DNA from: Haladaptatus paucihalophilus DX253
GTDB taxonomy: Archaea; Halobacteriota; Halobacteria; Halobacteriales; Haladaptataceae
Assembly (NCBI RefSeq): GCF_000376445.1
Contig: NZ_AQXI01000001.1
Coordinates: 590,962 to 654,961 of the forward strand
Length of the DNA stretch: 64,000 nt
Reading direction: 5' to 3'
Program-made: the position numbers and the translations under genes
Shown here: piece after piece, positions 41,605-50,606 of the stretch
How positions within the stretch are numbered: position 1 is the stretch's first letter
Layout of the letters: every line of letters starts with the position of its first letter
The notes under the pieces: model-generated
Told to the model about the DNA's origin: nothing
What the model saw: the letters and a program-made list of their open reading frames with translations, nothing else
Database searches by the model: none

Positions 41605-42450
41605 CTACCGACCGTTCCTGGTGGCGTTCTCCGGCGGTTCGAACGTTCCTTCTGGCAGGTCCTCGTTCACGGAGAGGTTCTCGTAGGTGAAGACGACCGT
41701 CGCGTTTTTGATGACCGCCCCGTCGTCCGACGTGGTTCCCTTCGTCGGTCGCCCGTTTTTGAGTTCGGCGAGCGTCCTCTCGAACGGTACCGGGTAGTCG
41801 GTCTTGCTCTTGACGAGCGCGCCCGATTCGGTGTCTATCCAGAACTTCGACGTGTACCACGAGGCGTTCTTCGGGTCTTTGGGATTGTCGAACTCGATGA
41901 CGTACACTTCGTGACCGAGGACGGTCGTCGTACCGCGGTACGAAAGCGAGTCGTCCTCGAAGGCGGCCTCGAACTCGTTTCGCGCCTCGTAGATACCGCT
42001 GATGAAGTAGTGCTTCGGGCCGCCGCTACGTCGGTTACCCACGCGGTACGTGCCGTTGGCTCTATCGTAGGTGATGAAACTCGTCTCGTTCTCGATGACC
42101 GTTCTCGAACGCGGCGAGAAGTACTCCCGTCGCTGGAGCATCGCCCCATCGACGTACTTCTTCGTGGTGTCTATCTTGCGCGTCCGGGAGTACGTGCTTC
42201 CGTTCGAAAGGTGATACGTGCGCTTCTCCACTTCGACGGCGTGGTACGTGCTGATGTTCCGCTGTTTCGCGCGGATGTCGTCCACGACCTCGTGGGCCTT
42301 GGCGTCGCTGAACGACGCGGTTTGGGTCGTTTCGGTCGTCTTCGTCGGCGACCCCGAACCGGCACCGTTGCTCGGCGCTTGGCCGACACACCCGCTGATG
42401 GCGGCGAGCACGAGACAAACCGTGAGGAGGACGGGAATCCGGGACCGCAT
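41605..42450 (-). CDS. Lipoprotein with LolA-like fold
   Basis: A 281-residue exported lipoprotein. Signal MRSRIPVLLTVCLVLAAISGC ends in a lipobox, with a short Thr-rich linker. The body has alternating strands (RTYHLSNGSTYSRTRKIDTTKKYVDG, TVIENETSFITYDRANGTYRVGN, GHEVYVIEFDNP, KFWIDTESGALVK) like the half-barrel of LolA/LppX proteins. Sequons NGS, NET, NGT, NAS, NAT and NLS are present. Haloarchaeal proteins of this kind bind hydrophobic or lipid-like molecules; the true ligand is unknown. Confidence 0.75.
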   Translation of the reverse strand: MRSRIPVLLTVCLVLAAISGCVGQAPSNGAGSGSPTKTTETTQTASFSDAKAHEVVDDIRAKQRNISTYHAVEVEKRTYHLSNGSTYSRTRKIDTTKKYVDGAMLQRREYFSPRSRTVIENETSFITYDRANGTYRVGNRRSGGPKHYFISGIYEARNEFEAAFEDDSLSYRGTTTVLGHEVYVIEFDNPKDPKNASWYTSKFWIDTESGALVKSKTDYPVPFERTLAELKNGRPTKGTTSDDGAVIKNATVVFTYENLSVNEDLPEGTFEPPENATRNGR

Positions 42451-42673
42451 CAGCGTTCACCTGCCGATTGGTTCGATTTCGACCGCGCGGAAGTCGTTTG
42501 GGAGTCGATTCGTTCGGTTCGGGGAGGGCGGCGTTCTGTCATTTATTGCAAGAACGAAAAATACAGCACAAAACCAGATAAGTCTGTCCGAAGATGTGGC
42601 TCTTCTGAAAGGAGTTCCCGTCTTGAGATTACCTCGTACCGGGGGCGAACTGATGCCGATGGACGGCCGAAAA

Positions 42674-43744
42674 TCAGGACAGGTGGAATGGCCGCTCGGA
42701 AATCGTTCGGCGCAAGTCGCCGAGAGCGTCGCGTTCGACGCCACCGGCGAGCGAGGAGATGAGAGCGTGCACTTCCTCGCGCGAGACCTTGATTCCCGCC
42801 CGGCGAAGCGCGTCCTCCGGGCGCTTTCGCACTTCGCGGAGAGTGCCGACTGCGAGGAGGTACGGAATCGTCCACGCGACGAGACGGTTGCCCCGTTCGC
42901 GCGGCATGCTCTCCAAATACGTCTGAGCGTCGTCGGTGAAACTGTGAGCGTGGTCGGCGGTTCGTTCGACGACGGCGGCAACGTCGTCGCTGTGTTCGGG
43001 GTCACAGAGGTCGTCCTGCGGAACGTCGGCGTCTTCGAGCCACGTCTCCGGCAGGTAGACGTTGTTCTCGTCGTGGTAATCGACGTACACGTCCTTGGTG
43101 ACGTTGACGAGTTGCAGGAGGAGGGCGAACGACTCCGACGTTTCGCGGAGGCGGTTCGCTTGTGCTGAATCCGCGTCCCGACAGACGAGGTTCGTGATGA
43201 GTTCGCCGACGGTTCCGGCGACGTAGTAGCAGTACTCCTCCAGTTCCGCGCGCGTCCCGATTCGAAGGCCGCCCTCGTCGGCGTGGCGTTCGACGAACAT
43301 CGCCATCCCGCCGACGAGTTCCCGAACGGGCGGTCGAACAGCGTTCCGGACGGACGGGGAACACGTGTCGAACGTCGCCACGATTCGGGGCGCGTGTGCG
43401 ACTACCGACCAATCGGCGTCGTCGCCGTCGTCGTCCGGTATCCACTCGTCCACGTCCTCACGGAACTCGTCTATCGTCGTCGAATCGGTCGGGTCGAGGA
43501 CGGCGTCGTACTGGTAGAGCAGACGCGTCTGCTCGGCGGGCGGAATGTGGCCCGCGTCCTCGATGGTATCGGCGACACGACAGAGGAGATATCCGACACA
43601 GATGGCATCGGCCATCGGCGCATCGAGGAGGTCGATGGTGATGGCAAACGTCCGGGAGACGCCTTGAACGGCCTGGTGGCACCACTCAAGGTCTGCCTCG
43701 GAGGGCGTGTCGGCGGTCGCGGAGGTCGGTGGGTGGCTGTCCAT
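42674..43744 (-). CDS. Squalene/phytoene synthase family protein (squalene synthase-like)
   Basis: A 356-residue isoprenoid synthase. The first Asp-rich motif lies in CRVADTIEDAG and the second in NVTKDVYVDYHDENNVYLP, together binding Mg-diphosphate. It condenses two FPP or GGPP molecules to squalene or (pre)phytoene; the DTIED form is closer to squalene synthases. Halophilic archaea use squalene as a membrane lipid and as a carotenoid precursor. The start at 43744 is chosen; an upstream frame is antisense to rnp3. Confidence 0.87.
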   Translation of the reverse strand: MDSHPPTSATADTPSEADLEWCHQAVQGVSRTFAITIDLLDAPMADAICVGYLLCRVADTIEDAGHIPPAEQTRLLYQYDAVLDPTDSTTIDEFREDVDEWIPDDDGDDADWSVVAHAPRIVATFDTCSPSVRNAVRPPVRELVGGMAMFVERHADEGGLRIGTRAELEEYCYYVAGTVGELITNLVCRDADSAQANRLRETSESFALLLQLVNVTKDVYVDYHDENNVYLPETWLEDADVPQDDLCDPEHSDDVAAVVERTADHAHSFTDDAQTYLESMPRERGNRLVAWTIPYLLAVGTLREVRKRPEDALRRAGIKVSREEVHALISSLAGGVERDALGDLRRTISERPFHLS

Positions 43745-43912
43745 TCTGTTACTGAACCTTCCGGCCTTTCGGGTTGAGACGCTAAAACCCCTTGGGCTTA
43801 CCTCTCCGGTGTCACTGGAACGGCTAATCAGTTCCGACTCAGACCGAGCGGTCCGCGTTCGCGGTCCGAGTCGCAAGCGCCAAGTCTCGCCGCCGCGGAC
43901 CCGAACACGAGA

Positions 43913-44617
43913 ATGTACGAGGGCGTCCACGCCGTCCCGGATGGGGAGGGTACCGTCGCACGCTTCGCCGCCACGGCCGCCGACTACGGGTTCGACGGCA
44001 TCGTCGTCCGCAACCACGGCGACTCCCGAGCCGAATTCGACGCCGAGCGGGTCAGCGACGCCTACGACGTGGACGTCGTTGACGGCCTCGAAATCCGCGC
44101 CGACAACCCGTCGCAGGCCAGCGGTCACGTCGGCAACTTCCGCCCGAAGACGACGATACTCCTGCTCCACGGTGGGACGAACAAACTCAACCGCTTCGCC
44201 GTCGAGGAGGAGCGCATCGACGTGCTGGCTCACCCGATGCGCGGCCGCGGCGATTTCAACCACGTGCTGGCGAAGGCCGCCGCCGAACACGGCGTCCGGG
44301 TGGAGTTCAACCTGTCGCGCATCCTCCGCGCCGACGGCGGGCCGCGGGTGCAGGCGATACAGGACCTCCGCAAACTCCGCGAACTGGTCGTCAAATACGG
44401 CGCGCCGTTCGTCGTCAGCGGCGACCCCACCTCGCACCTCCACCTCCGCGGTCCCCGCGAACTGAAAGCCGTCGGGGAAGTGGTCGGCTTCTCCCCCGAG
44501 CAAATCGAGGACGGGCTCCGGGAGTGGGGTCGCCTCGCCGAGCGAAACCGGACGATTCGCTCCGACGATTTCATTGCCCCCGGCGTGAAACGTGGCCGGT
44601 ATGAAGAAGACGATTGA
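43913..44617 (+). CDS. rnp3: RNase P protein component 3 (Rpp30)
   Basis: A 234-residue TIM-barrel protein subunit of archaeal RNase P (human Rpp30 homologue), partner of Rnp2/Pop5 encoded downstream. It starts MYEGVHAVPDGE and contains HPMRGRGDFNHVLAKAAAEHGVRVEFNLS and the SGDPTSHLHLRGPRE block. Its 3' end overlaps the following methyltransferase by about 17 bases. It begins the run rnp3-methyltransferase-rnp2-psmA. Confidence 0.92.
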   Translation: MYEGVHAVPDGEGTVARFAATAADYGFDGIVVRNHGDSRAEFDAERVSDAYDVDVVDGLEIRADNPSQASGHVGNFRPKTTILLLHGGTNKLNRFAVEEERIDVLAHPMRGRGDFNHVLAKAAAEHGVRVEFNLSRILRADGGPRVQAIQDLRKLRELVVKYGAPFVVSGDPTSHLHLRGPRELKAVGEVVGFSPEQIEDGLREWGRLAERNRTIRSDDFIAPGVKRGRYEEDD

Positions 44618-45206
44618 GGAACACGCGAACCGATTTTCCGACATCGCGGGCGACTACGACGATTCACAGGACAGCGAGGAGTACCGCGCCTGCGTCTCGC
44701 TCGTCGTGGATCACGCGGACCCCGGAGCGAACGATACCGTCCTCGATTTGGGGACCGGCACGGGCGCAATCGCCCTCGCTCTCGCTCCCGGCGCAGAGCG
44801 CGTTATCGGCCGCGACATCAGCGAGGGGATGTTGGACGAAGCGCGAACGAAGGCCGAGGAAAACGGCATCGAGAACGTCGAGTTCGGCGAGGGACGGTTC
44901 CGGGACCCGAACGTGGACGGCGAGGTCGATATCGTCGTCTCCAACTTCGCCATGCACCACCTCTCCGACGAGGAGAAGCGCGAAGCAATCGAGGCCATCG
45001 CGGAACTCGGCCCGAGAAAGTTCGTCCTCGGCGACGTGATGTTCTTCGGCCTCCCCGACCCCAAGGAACCGTTTTACAGCCCCGAAGTGGACGACCCCTC
45101 GACCGTCGGGCATCTGGCCGACGTGCTGACCGACAACGGATTCTCCCTGACCGCCGTCGAGCGGGTGCACGAACAGGTCGGCGTGCTGGTCGCCGAACGC
45201 ACCTGA
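44601..45206 (+). CDS. SAM-dependent methyltransferase, class I
   Basis: A 201-residue Rossmann methyltransferase with SAM loop DLGTGTGAIAL, then VIGRDISEGML, and VVSNFAMHHLSDEEK. A substrate cannot be assigned. It sits between rnp3 and rnp2, as an apparently co-transcribed conserved neighbour in Halobacteria, so a substrate among RNAs or translation components is a reasonable inference. ATG 44601 overlaps the rnp3 end; a GTG nine bases earlier is possible. Confidence 0.87.
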   Translation: MKKTIEEHANRFSDIAGDYDDSQDSEEYRACVSLVVDHADPGANDTVLDLGTGTGAIALALAPGAERVIGRDISEGMLDEARTKAEENGIENVEFGEGRFRDPNVDGEVDIVVSNFAMHHLSDEEKREAIEAIAELGPRKFVLGDVMFFGLPDPKEPFYSPEVDDPSTVGHLADVLTDNGFSLTAVERVHEQVGVLVAERT

Positions 45207-45295
45207 GGTCTCCGGAACCGGACTCGATTCTTACTACCCGACGCGAGAGCAGGCCATTCAAATCCACCGCCGCCCAACGTCCGTCAGAACCTCGA

Positions 45296-45775
45296 ATGAA
45301 ACACCTCCCGAAGCACATCCGGCCCCACTGGCGGTATCTCGCGGTCGGACTCGAAGCGTGGCCCGACGCGAACATCGACCGCCGGTCGTTCCAGCGGAGC
45401 ATCTGGTTCGCCGCGCAGAACCTCCTCGGCGACGCCGGAAGCGCGGACGCGGACCTGACGGTGTTCTCCTTCGATTTCGAGGACGGAGACGGTGAGGCGC
45501 TGGTTCGGGTTCGTCGGGGGCACACGGACGAGGCCCGGGCGGTGCTGGCCTGCATCGACGACGTGCACGGCGATTCCGTCGGCGTGTTCGTCCGCGGTAT
45601 AAGCGGGACGGTCCGAGGTTGTGAAGAAAAGTATTTAGGTCGCCAAAGGGAAGTTTCGGGCGAGAGAAGCGTCGTGTTCGCGGACGAAACCCGACCCGCC
45701 ATCACACGTGATGGCGCGCTCGACATTCAGGTCGATGACTCGTTCGTAGGCGCGACGGAACTCGATTTCGAGTGA
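45296..45775 (+). CDS. rnp2: RNase P protein component 2 (Pop5/Rpp14 family)
   Basis: A 159-residue protein that forms the Pop5-Rpp30 heterotetramer of RNase P. It begins with the family block MKHLPKHIRPHWRYLAVGLE, then RSFQRSIWFAAQNLLGDAGSADADLTVFSF and a beta-alpha fold. The C-terminal 60 residues are an acidic extension. It precedes psmA by only 4 bases, so the RNase P and proteasome genes are in one transcript. Conserved archaeal arrangement. Confidence 0.88.
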   Translation: MKHLPKHIRPHWRYLAVGLEAWPDANIDRRSFQRSIWFAAQNLLGDAGSADADLTVFSFDFEDGDGEALVRVRRGHTDEARAVLACIDDVHGDSVGVFVRGISGTVRGCEEKYLGRQREVSGERSVVFADETRPAITRDGALDIQVDDSFVGATELDFE

Positions 45776-45779
45776 TACT

Positions 45780-46538
45780 ATGCAGGGACAAGCCCAACAG
45801 CAGGCGTACGACCGCGGGATTACGATCTTCTCCCCGGACGGCCGTCTCTACCAAGTCGAATATGCACGGGAGGCCGTCAAACGAGGGAGCGCCAGCATCG
45901 GTGTCCGAACCGAGGGCGGCGTCGTCCTCGCGGTGGACAAACACACGCGGTCGCCGCTCATGGAGCAGACCAGCGTCGAAAAGCTCCACAAGGCGGACGA
46001 CCACATCGGTATCGCCAGCGCGGGCCACGTCGCCGACGCCCGCCAGCTCATCGACTTCGCGCGTCGCCAGTCCCAGATCAACCGACTGCGCTACGGCGAA
46101 CCCATCGGCGTCGAGACGCTGACGAAAGAAGTCACCGACCACATCCAGCAGTACACGCAGGTCGGCGGTGCGCGACCGTTCGGCGTCGCGCTCATCATCG
46201 GCGGCATCGAGAACGGCGAACCGCGCCTCTACGAGACCGACCCGTCCGGGACGCCGTACGAATGGAAAGCGCTCGCGGTCGGCGCGGACCGCGGCGAGAT
46301 TCAGGACTACCTCGAATCGAACTACAGCGAGGGCATGGACCTCGACGGCGGTATCGACCTCGCCCTGAGCGGCCTCGGAACGGTCAACGACGACCAACTC
46401 TCGGCGGATGGCGTCGGCCTCGCCACCGTCGATGTCGAAAGCGAACGCTTCCGAATGCTCGACGACGAGGAAGTCGAGAGCTACCTCGACGAACTCGACC
46501 TCCTCGAATCCGAGGACGAAGACGAGCCGGAAGAGTAA
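45780..46538 (+). CDS. psmA: 20S proteasome alpha subunit
   Basis: A 252-residue alpha-type subunit that forms the outer rings and docks PAN (gene at 2079). It starts MQGQAQQQAYDRGITIFSPD, whose N-terminal tail gates the pore. YQVEYAREAVKRGS and GVRTEGGVVLAVDK are typical. The C-terminus has an acidic tail. No active-site Thr, as expected for alpha. The beta subunit is not in the window. Confidence 0.95.
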   Translation: MQGQAQQQAYDRGITIFSPDGRLYQVEYAREAVKRGSASIGVRTEGGVVLAVDKHTRSPLMEQTSVEKLHKADDHIGIASAGHVADARQLIDFARRQSQINRLRYGEPIGVETLTKEVTDHIQQYTQVGGARPFGVALIIGGIENGEPRLYETDPSGTPYEWKALAVGADRGEIQDYLESNYSEGMDLDGGIDLALSGLGTVNDDQLSADGVGLATVDVESERFRMLDDEEVESYLDELDLLESEDEDEPEE

Positions 46539-46592
46539 TTTCGACGTTTTTCTCGGGAAACATCTTTTAGGTGGGCGCGTTTACCTTCGGGT

Positions 46593-47318
46593 ATGATATC
46601 ACTCGACGAGGCGGTGACGGCGCGTCTGGAATCGCACGGTGCTCGCTTCGAAGTGCTCGTAGACCCGGATGCGGCGCTCGCCATGAAACGCGGCGACTTC
46701 GACGGCGACATCGAGGACGTCATCGCCGCCGAGGACGTGTTCGAGAACGCGAGCCGAGGGGACCGACCGGCCGAGGAGGATTTGGAGACCGTCTTCGAGA
46801 CGACGGACCCGCTCGAAATCATCCCCGAAGTGGTCGAACGCGGTGAGATTCAGATCACGGCCGAGCAGCGCAGGGAGATGCAGGAACAGAAGCACAAACA
46901 ACTGGTCAACCGCATCACGCGCAACGCGGTCAACCCGCAGATGGACAACGCGCCCCACCCGCCGGAGCGCATCGAGAACGCGCTGGAGCAGGCCGGCTTC
47001 TCGGTGGACCCGATGGAACCCGTCGACCAGCAGGTGGACGACGCGCTCGACGCGCTCCGTCCGGTCATCCCGATTCGGTTCGACGAGGTGACCATCGCGG
47101 TGCAGGTGCCCGCGAACTACGCCGGGAGCGCACAGGCCCGAATCCGCCAGTTCGGGGATTTGGAGCGCGAGGAGTGGCAGAACGACGGGTCGTGGGTCGG
47201 CGTGATGACGTTCCCCGCCGGGATGCAAAACGAGTTCTACGACCTCGTGAACGAACACACGAGCGGTGAGGCGGAAACGCGCATCGTCAAGGACGAAGAC
47301 GACCTTCAGACGCGGTAA
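46593..47318 (+). CDS. Ribosome maturation protein SBDS/Sdo1 homologue
   Basis: A 241-residue protein of the Shwachman-Bodian-Diamond family, which with EFL1-like factors releases anti-association factors from the large ribosomal subunit. Visible features are an N-terminal FYSH domain (ARFEVLVDPDAALAMKRG, VIAAEDVFENASRGDRPAE), a central three-helix domain and a C-terminal ferredoxin-like RNA-binding domain. It follows psmA by about 54 bases, with a TTTTAGGTGG patch between. Conserved in archaeal exosome and proteasome gene runs. Confidence 0.9.
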   Translation: MISLDEAVTARLESHGARFEVLVDPDAALAMKRGDFDGDIEDVIAAEDVFENASRGDRPAEEDLETVFETTDPLEIIPEVVERGEIQITAEQRREMQEQKHKQLVNRITRNAVNPQMDNAPHPPERIENALEQAGFSVDPMEPVDQQVDDALDALRPVIPIRFDEVTIAVQVPANYAGSAQARIRQFGDLEREEWQNDGSWVGVMTFPAGMQNEFYDLVNEHTSGEAETRIVKDEDDLQTR

Positions 47319-47407
47319 CTCGCTCCGCCACGACCGGTTTCGTTTTTCGATAGCGCGGGCGACTCGGCGAACACAGTCTTTTGCGGAGTCGTCGTGTATT
47401 CGGGACG

Positions 47408-48505
47408 ATGGAGGTTCCAGAACGGCGGTCGCGGCTGGGTTGGTGGCTGCTCGCAATCGCGTTGGCGCTGGCGCTCGCGTTCGTCGCCTACGCCTTCGTC
47501 GGCACGCTCGTCCTCGGGTTGTTCGTCTACTACGGGTCGCGCCCGGTCTACCGACGGGTAACGACGCGACTCGAATCCGAAACGCTCGCGGCGGCGGCCA
47601 CGCTGTTTCTGCTCTCCCTCCCGGCGCTGTTCCTCGTCGGCTACACGGTCGCCGTCGGCGTCCGGGAACTCAGCGCGTTCACCGGGACGGGCATCGAAAC
47701 CTACTACTCGCGGCTGATTCCCGGTTCGACCGACGTTCCGGGGGTGCTCTCACATCCGCAACGACTCGTCGGGTCCGACCTCGGAACCGCTTGGAGCGAT
47801 TTCACGACCGCGGCGAAATCGGTCGGCATCATCTCTCGAAGCCTGCTCACGCTGTTTCTCTCCATCTCGTTCGCCTTCTTCGCGCTCCGCGACGACGACC
47901 GACTGGCGGCGTGGTTCCGCGGCGAGATGGGCGAGGACAGCGCCGTCGTCGCCTATCTCACGGCGGTGGACGAGGACCTCGCCATCGTGTACTTCGGGAA
48001 CGTCCTCACCGTCCTGCTCGTCGGCGTGGCGGCGACGGTCCTCTACAACGGGTTCGCCGCCATCGCTCCCGGTGCGGTGTCGTTTCCCATTCCCACCGTG
48101 TTCGCCCTGTTGACGGGGCTGGCGACGTTCGTCCCCATCGTCGTCGGAAAGCTGGTGTACGTCCCGCTCACGCTCTACTTCGTCTGGCAGGCGCTTCGGG
48201 TGAACACCCGTCTCCTCTGGTTTCCGGCGGTCTTCTTCGTCGTCTCGTTGCTGCTGTTGGACCTCCTGCCACAGACGGTCGTCCGGCCCTACATCTCGGG
48301 TCGGACGACCCACACGGGACTGGTGATGTTCGCGTACATCCTCGGCGGCGTCCTCTTCGGCTGGTACGGCATCTTCCTCGGGCCGCTAGTGTTGGTGTTC
48401 GTCGTGCAGTTCGCCGACATCGTGTTCGGCGACTTGGTGCACGGGCGGCGAATCACGCCGTCCTCGTCGCTCTCCATCGGGTCGAATCCGCCGGAAGAAA
48501 AGTAA
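47408..48505 (+). CDS. AI-2E (PerM/TqsA-type) membrane protein
   Basis: A 365-residue integral membrane protein with roughly eight helices: two near the N-terminus (LLAIALALALAFVAYAFVGTLVL), a cluster from 70 to 240, and a final pair (HTGLVMFAYILGGVLFGWYGIFLG). The long central loop and the closing GWYGIFLGPLVLV are features of the AI-2E transporter/PerM family. The signal exported is unknown; roles in solute or ion efflux are inferred for archaea. The start at 47408 avoids nine unconserved codons upstream. Confidence 0.85.
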   Translation: MEVPERRSRLGWWLLAIALALALAFVAYAFVGTLVLGLFVYYGSRPVYRRVTTRLESETLAAAATLFLLSLPALFLVGYTVAVGVRELSAFTGTGIETYYSRLIPGSTDVPGVLSHPQRLVGSDLGTAWSDFTTAAKSVGIISRSLLTLFLSISFAFFALRDDDRLAAWFRGEMGEDSAVVAYLTAVDEDLAIVYFGNVLTVLLVGVAATVLYNGFAAIAPGAVSFPIPTVFALLTGLATFVPIVVGKLVYVPLTLYFVWQALRVNTRLLWFPAVFFVVSLLLLDLLPQTVVRPYISGRTTHTGLVMFAYILGGVLFGWYGIFLGPLVLVFVVQFADIVFGDLVHGRRITPSSSLSIGSNPPEEK

Positions 48506-48522
48506 CCTCGTCGAGGAGCGAA

Positions 48523-48759
48523 CTACGCGTTCACTCGAATCTCGTCGTCGGTGACGGACGACACCATTTCCTCCTGCAGCGGGTAGGTGTCCTCGTCCCG
48601 GTCGCCCCACCCGAGTTTCGATTTCACCTTGTCGGTGACACCCGGGTTCGGGTCGACGTGGGCGGTGCCGTGCTGTACGTCGGCGACGATACCGACTTCA
48701 TCGCCCGATTCGTCCACGACTTTCTTCCCCTCGTCGTCGTCGGTTATCTCTGTTACCAT
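48523..48759 (-). CDS. PRC-barrel-like small protein
   Basis: A 78-residue acidic protein with the PRC-barrel pattern: KKVVDESGDEVGIVADVQHG, then hydrophobic strands and YPLQEEMVSSVTDDEIRV. Such domains bind RNA (RimM-like) or photosynthetic/other partners, and in haloarchaea are common stand-alone proteins near translation genes. It ends 18 bases from the AI-2E gene, convergent. Function unknown. Confidence 0.72.
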   Translation of the reverse strand: MVTEITDDDEGKKVVDESGDEVGIVADVQHGTAHVDPNPGVTDKVKSKLGWGDRDEDTYPLQEEMVSSVTDDEIRVNA

Positions 48760-48826
48760 CGCGTTCGTACACTCGTCGCTTCCGCTGGTACCAATCGTGG
48801 TTGCCCACGCAGGGGGCTTATTAGAA

Positions 48827-49075
48827 TCAGCCGTCGTCGGGGAGCAACGGATGCTCGTTCGGCGCGCGAGCGAGTTGTCGCTGGGCGGCGTCCCACTCCT
48901 CGAAGTAGCCGTAGTCGGTCATCGTGGACATGCCCGCGAGGGCGGCCCGGAGACTCAGGCCGACGAGCGGAATGTCGGCGACCGTGATGATGACGTCCGC
49001 TTGCAAAATAACGCCGTCTCTGAGTATCACGTCGAGCAGGTCCACGACGGCGTGGTCGTCCTTCGTCGGCTTCAT
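48827..49075 (-). CDS. gvpM: Gas vesicle minor structural protein GvpM
   Basis: An 82-residue GvpA/J/M family protein. The vesicle-shell core DVILRDGVILQADVIITVADIPLVGLSLRAALAGM matches the alpha-beta-beta-alpha of GvpA-like proteins, with a short polar C-terminus. GvpM is thought to seed vesicle assembly with GvpJ. The start overlaps the gvpL end by 4 bases. It is the last gene of the minus-strand gvp operon. Confidence 0.88.
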   Translation of the reverse strand: MKPTKDDHAVVDLLDVILRDGVILQADVIITVADIPLVGLSLRAALAGMSTMTDYGYFEEWDAAQRQLARAPNEHPLLPDDG

Positions 49076-49872
49076 GCGTCCAACTCCGGTGCGAACGAGT
49101 AGGGCGGCCACGGCCCCGTGAACCTGATTTCGACGCCCGGTTCCGACGCCACGTCGTCCAGCACGCGCCCGATTTCGTCCTCGTTCTCCTCGTGAGCCAA
49201 GAAGGCGACCTGCACGACTTCCTCGTTCGTCTCCGACCCGAGCACGTCCCCCGTCGAATCCATCGTCTCGAACGCCGAGACGAGCGGGTCGAGGTCGTCC
49301 CGAAGTCGGTTCGTCAGGTCGTCCTTCCGCGCCTGTCGGAGGTCGCGGAGGCGGTTGTCGTACTGCTTTTCGAGCAGGAACGCCGTTCCCTCGGTCGCGT
49401 CGTCGATTCGCTCGCGCAAGTCGGCCAACTCCGCGTCGTTCGATTCGAGTTCGTCTCGAACTCGGTCGTCGTCCCACGCGACGCCGACGCGGTACTCCCA
49501 ATGGCCCGCCAACTCGTCCAGATGGGACGCGAGCGTCTCGGATTGGTCCGCGAGCCACGCCGACACAGCGTCGTCGTCGCCCTTGAGAATCGTGTCGAAG
49601 CGGAACGGGAGCGGGGTGCCGAACGCCTCTCCGGCGGCGTCCACGACCGATTGGTGGGTCAGCAGCCACTCCCGAACCGTCCCGAGGTCGTCCGAGTCGA
49701 ACGGCGAATCACAGGGCTGGACGACCGCCCCCAAATCGCCGTGTTCGACGACGGAAACGGGGTCGCCCTCGATTCCGGCTTCCGAAAACTCGATGTCGTC
49801 AACGGTCCCTTCGTCGGCGCTCTCCACGACGCAGTAGAGGTACCGCCCCTCCTCGAAGGTCGGTTCAGCCAC
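49072..49872 (-). CDS. gvpL: Gas vesicle protein GvpL
   Basis: A 266-residue GvpF/L family protein: N-terminal RYLYCVVESADE, central helical region, C-terminal RFTGPWPPYSFAP, a conserved closing block. GvpL interacts with many Gvp proteins and is needed early in vesicle assembly. Translation begins with GTG at 49872 and overlaps gvpK by 8 bases. Length is normal for the family. Confidence 0.9.
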   Translation of the reverse strand: MAEPTFEEGRYLYCVVESADEGTVDDIEFSEAGIEGDPVSVVEHGDLGAVVQPCDSPFDSDDLGTVREWLLTHQSVVDAAGEAFGTPLPFRFDTILKGDDDAVSAWLADQSETLASHLDELAGHWEYRVGVAWDDDRVRDELESNDAELADLRERIDDATEGTAFLLEKQYDNRLRDLRQARKDDLTNRLRDDLDPLVSAFETMDSTGDVLGSETNEEVVQVAFLAHEENEDEIGRVLDDVASEPGVEIRFTGPWPPYSFAPELDA

Positions 49873-50182
49873 CGAATCCCTCCAGACCCGGTTCGCGGTT
49901 CGCCATATCGACCAGCGCGTCCGAAATCAGGTCGTCCAAATCGCCGCGGAGGTTGTCGACCCCTTCTTCGATGCCTTCTGATTCTTTCAATCGCTCCAGT
50001 TCGTCCTCGATGGCCGCCAACTGCGCCCCGAGTCGTTCGATTTCTTCCGGCGAGAGGTCGTCCTGTTCCATCCGCCGGACCGCCTCGCGCTCCATGGCTT
50101 CGACGAGCAATTCGACGACGGTGATGACGAGCGCGACCAGTCCCTTTCCGGCGTCGTCGCCGTCCACTTCAATCGCCGTCAT
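49865..50182 (-). CDS. gvpK: Gas vesicle protein GvpK
   Basis: A 105-residue protein with the GvpK core VALVITVVELLVEAMEREAVRRMEQDDLSPEEIERLG and a following helical stretch EEVDNLRGDLDDL-like. It is essential for vesicle formation in haloarchaea; the molecular role is unclear. It starts inside the gvpJ 3' end (14-base overlap), typical of compressed gvp operons. Acidic as expected. Confidence 0.9.
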   Translation of the reverse strand: MTAIEVDGDDAGKGLVALVITVVELLVEAMEREAVRRMEQDDLSPEEIERLGAQLAAIEDELERLKESEGIEEGVDNLRGDLDDLISDALVDMANREPGLEGFGG

Positions 50183-50606
50183 GCTCCGCCTCCGCCGTCT
50201 GGGTCTCTTCGTCGGTGTCTTCTCCCATCTTCGATTCCGTCTGCTCTTCGCTTCTCTCGTCCGCTTCCGCCTCCTCTTCGCTTCTCTCGTTCGACTCGGC
50301 GTCTGCTTCCGACTCCTCGTACTCGTCGTCGGGGTCGACGCCGACGGTCACGGTTTCCGACTCTGGCAGTTCCTCGACGTTCGCGGCCTCCTCGACGCGC
50401 TGCATGTCGGTGCCCTCCGGGAATTCGAGGCCGTACTGTGCGGCCGTCTCGAACGACGCGATGGCGGCCCGGAGTTTCACGCCGAGCAGTTCCGTCTCGC
50501 CCACCGTCACCACGATATCGGCGTTGATGACGACACCCTTGTCGAGGAGGAGTTCCAACATCTCCGCGAGGTCGGACTGGCTTCGGGTGGGACCGGTTTC
50601 ACTCAT
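50169..50606 (-). CDS. gvpJ: Gas vesicle minor structural protein GvpJ
   Basis: A 145-residue GvpA-type protein. The shell core DLAEMLELLLDKGVVINADIVVTVGETELLGVKLRAAI is followed by a 75-residue acidic tail with Glu/Ser repeats, as haloarchaeal GvpJ has. It is proposed to stabilise the vesicle tip together with GvpM. It overlaps the upstream and downstream genes by 8 and 14 bases. Confidence 0.92.
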   Translation of the reverse strand: MSETGPTRSQSDLAEMLELLLDKGVVINADIVVTVGETELLGVKLRAAIASFETAAQYGLEFPEGTDMQRVEEAANVEELPESETVTVGVDPDDEYEESEADAESNERSEEEAEADERSEEQTESKMGEDTDEETQTAEAEHDGD

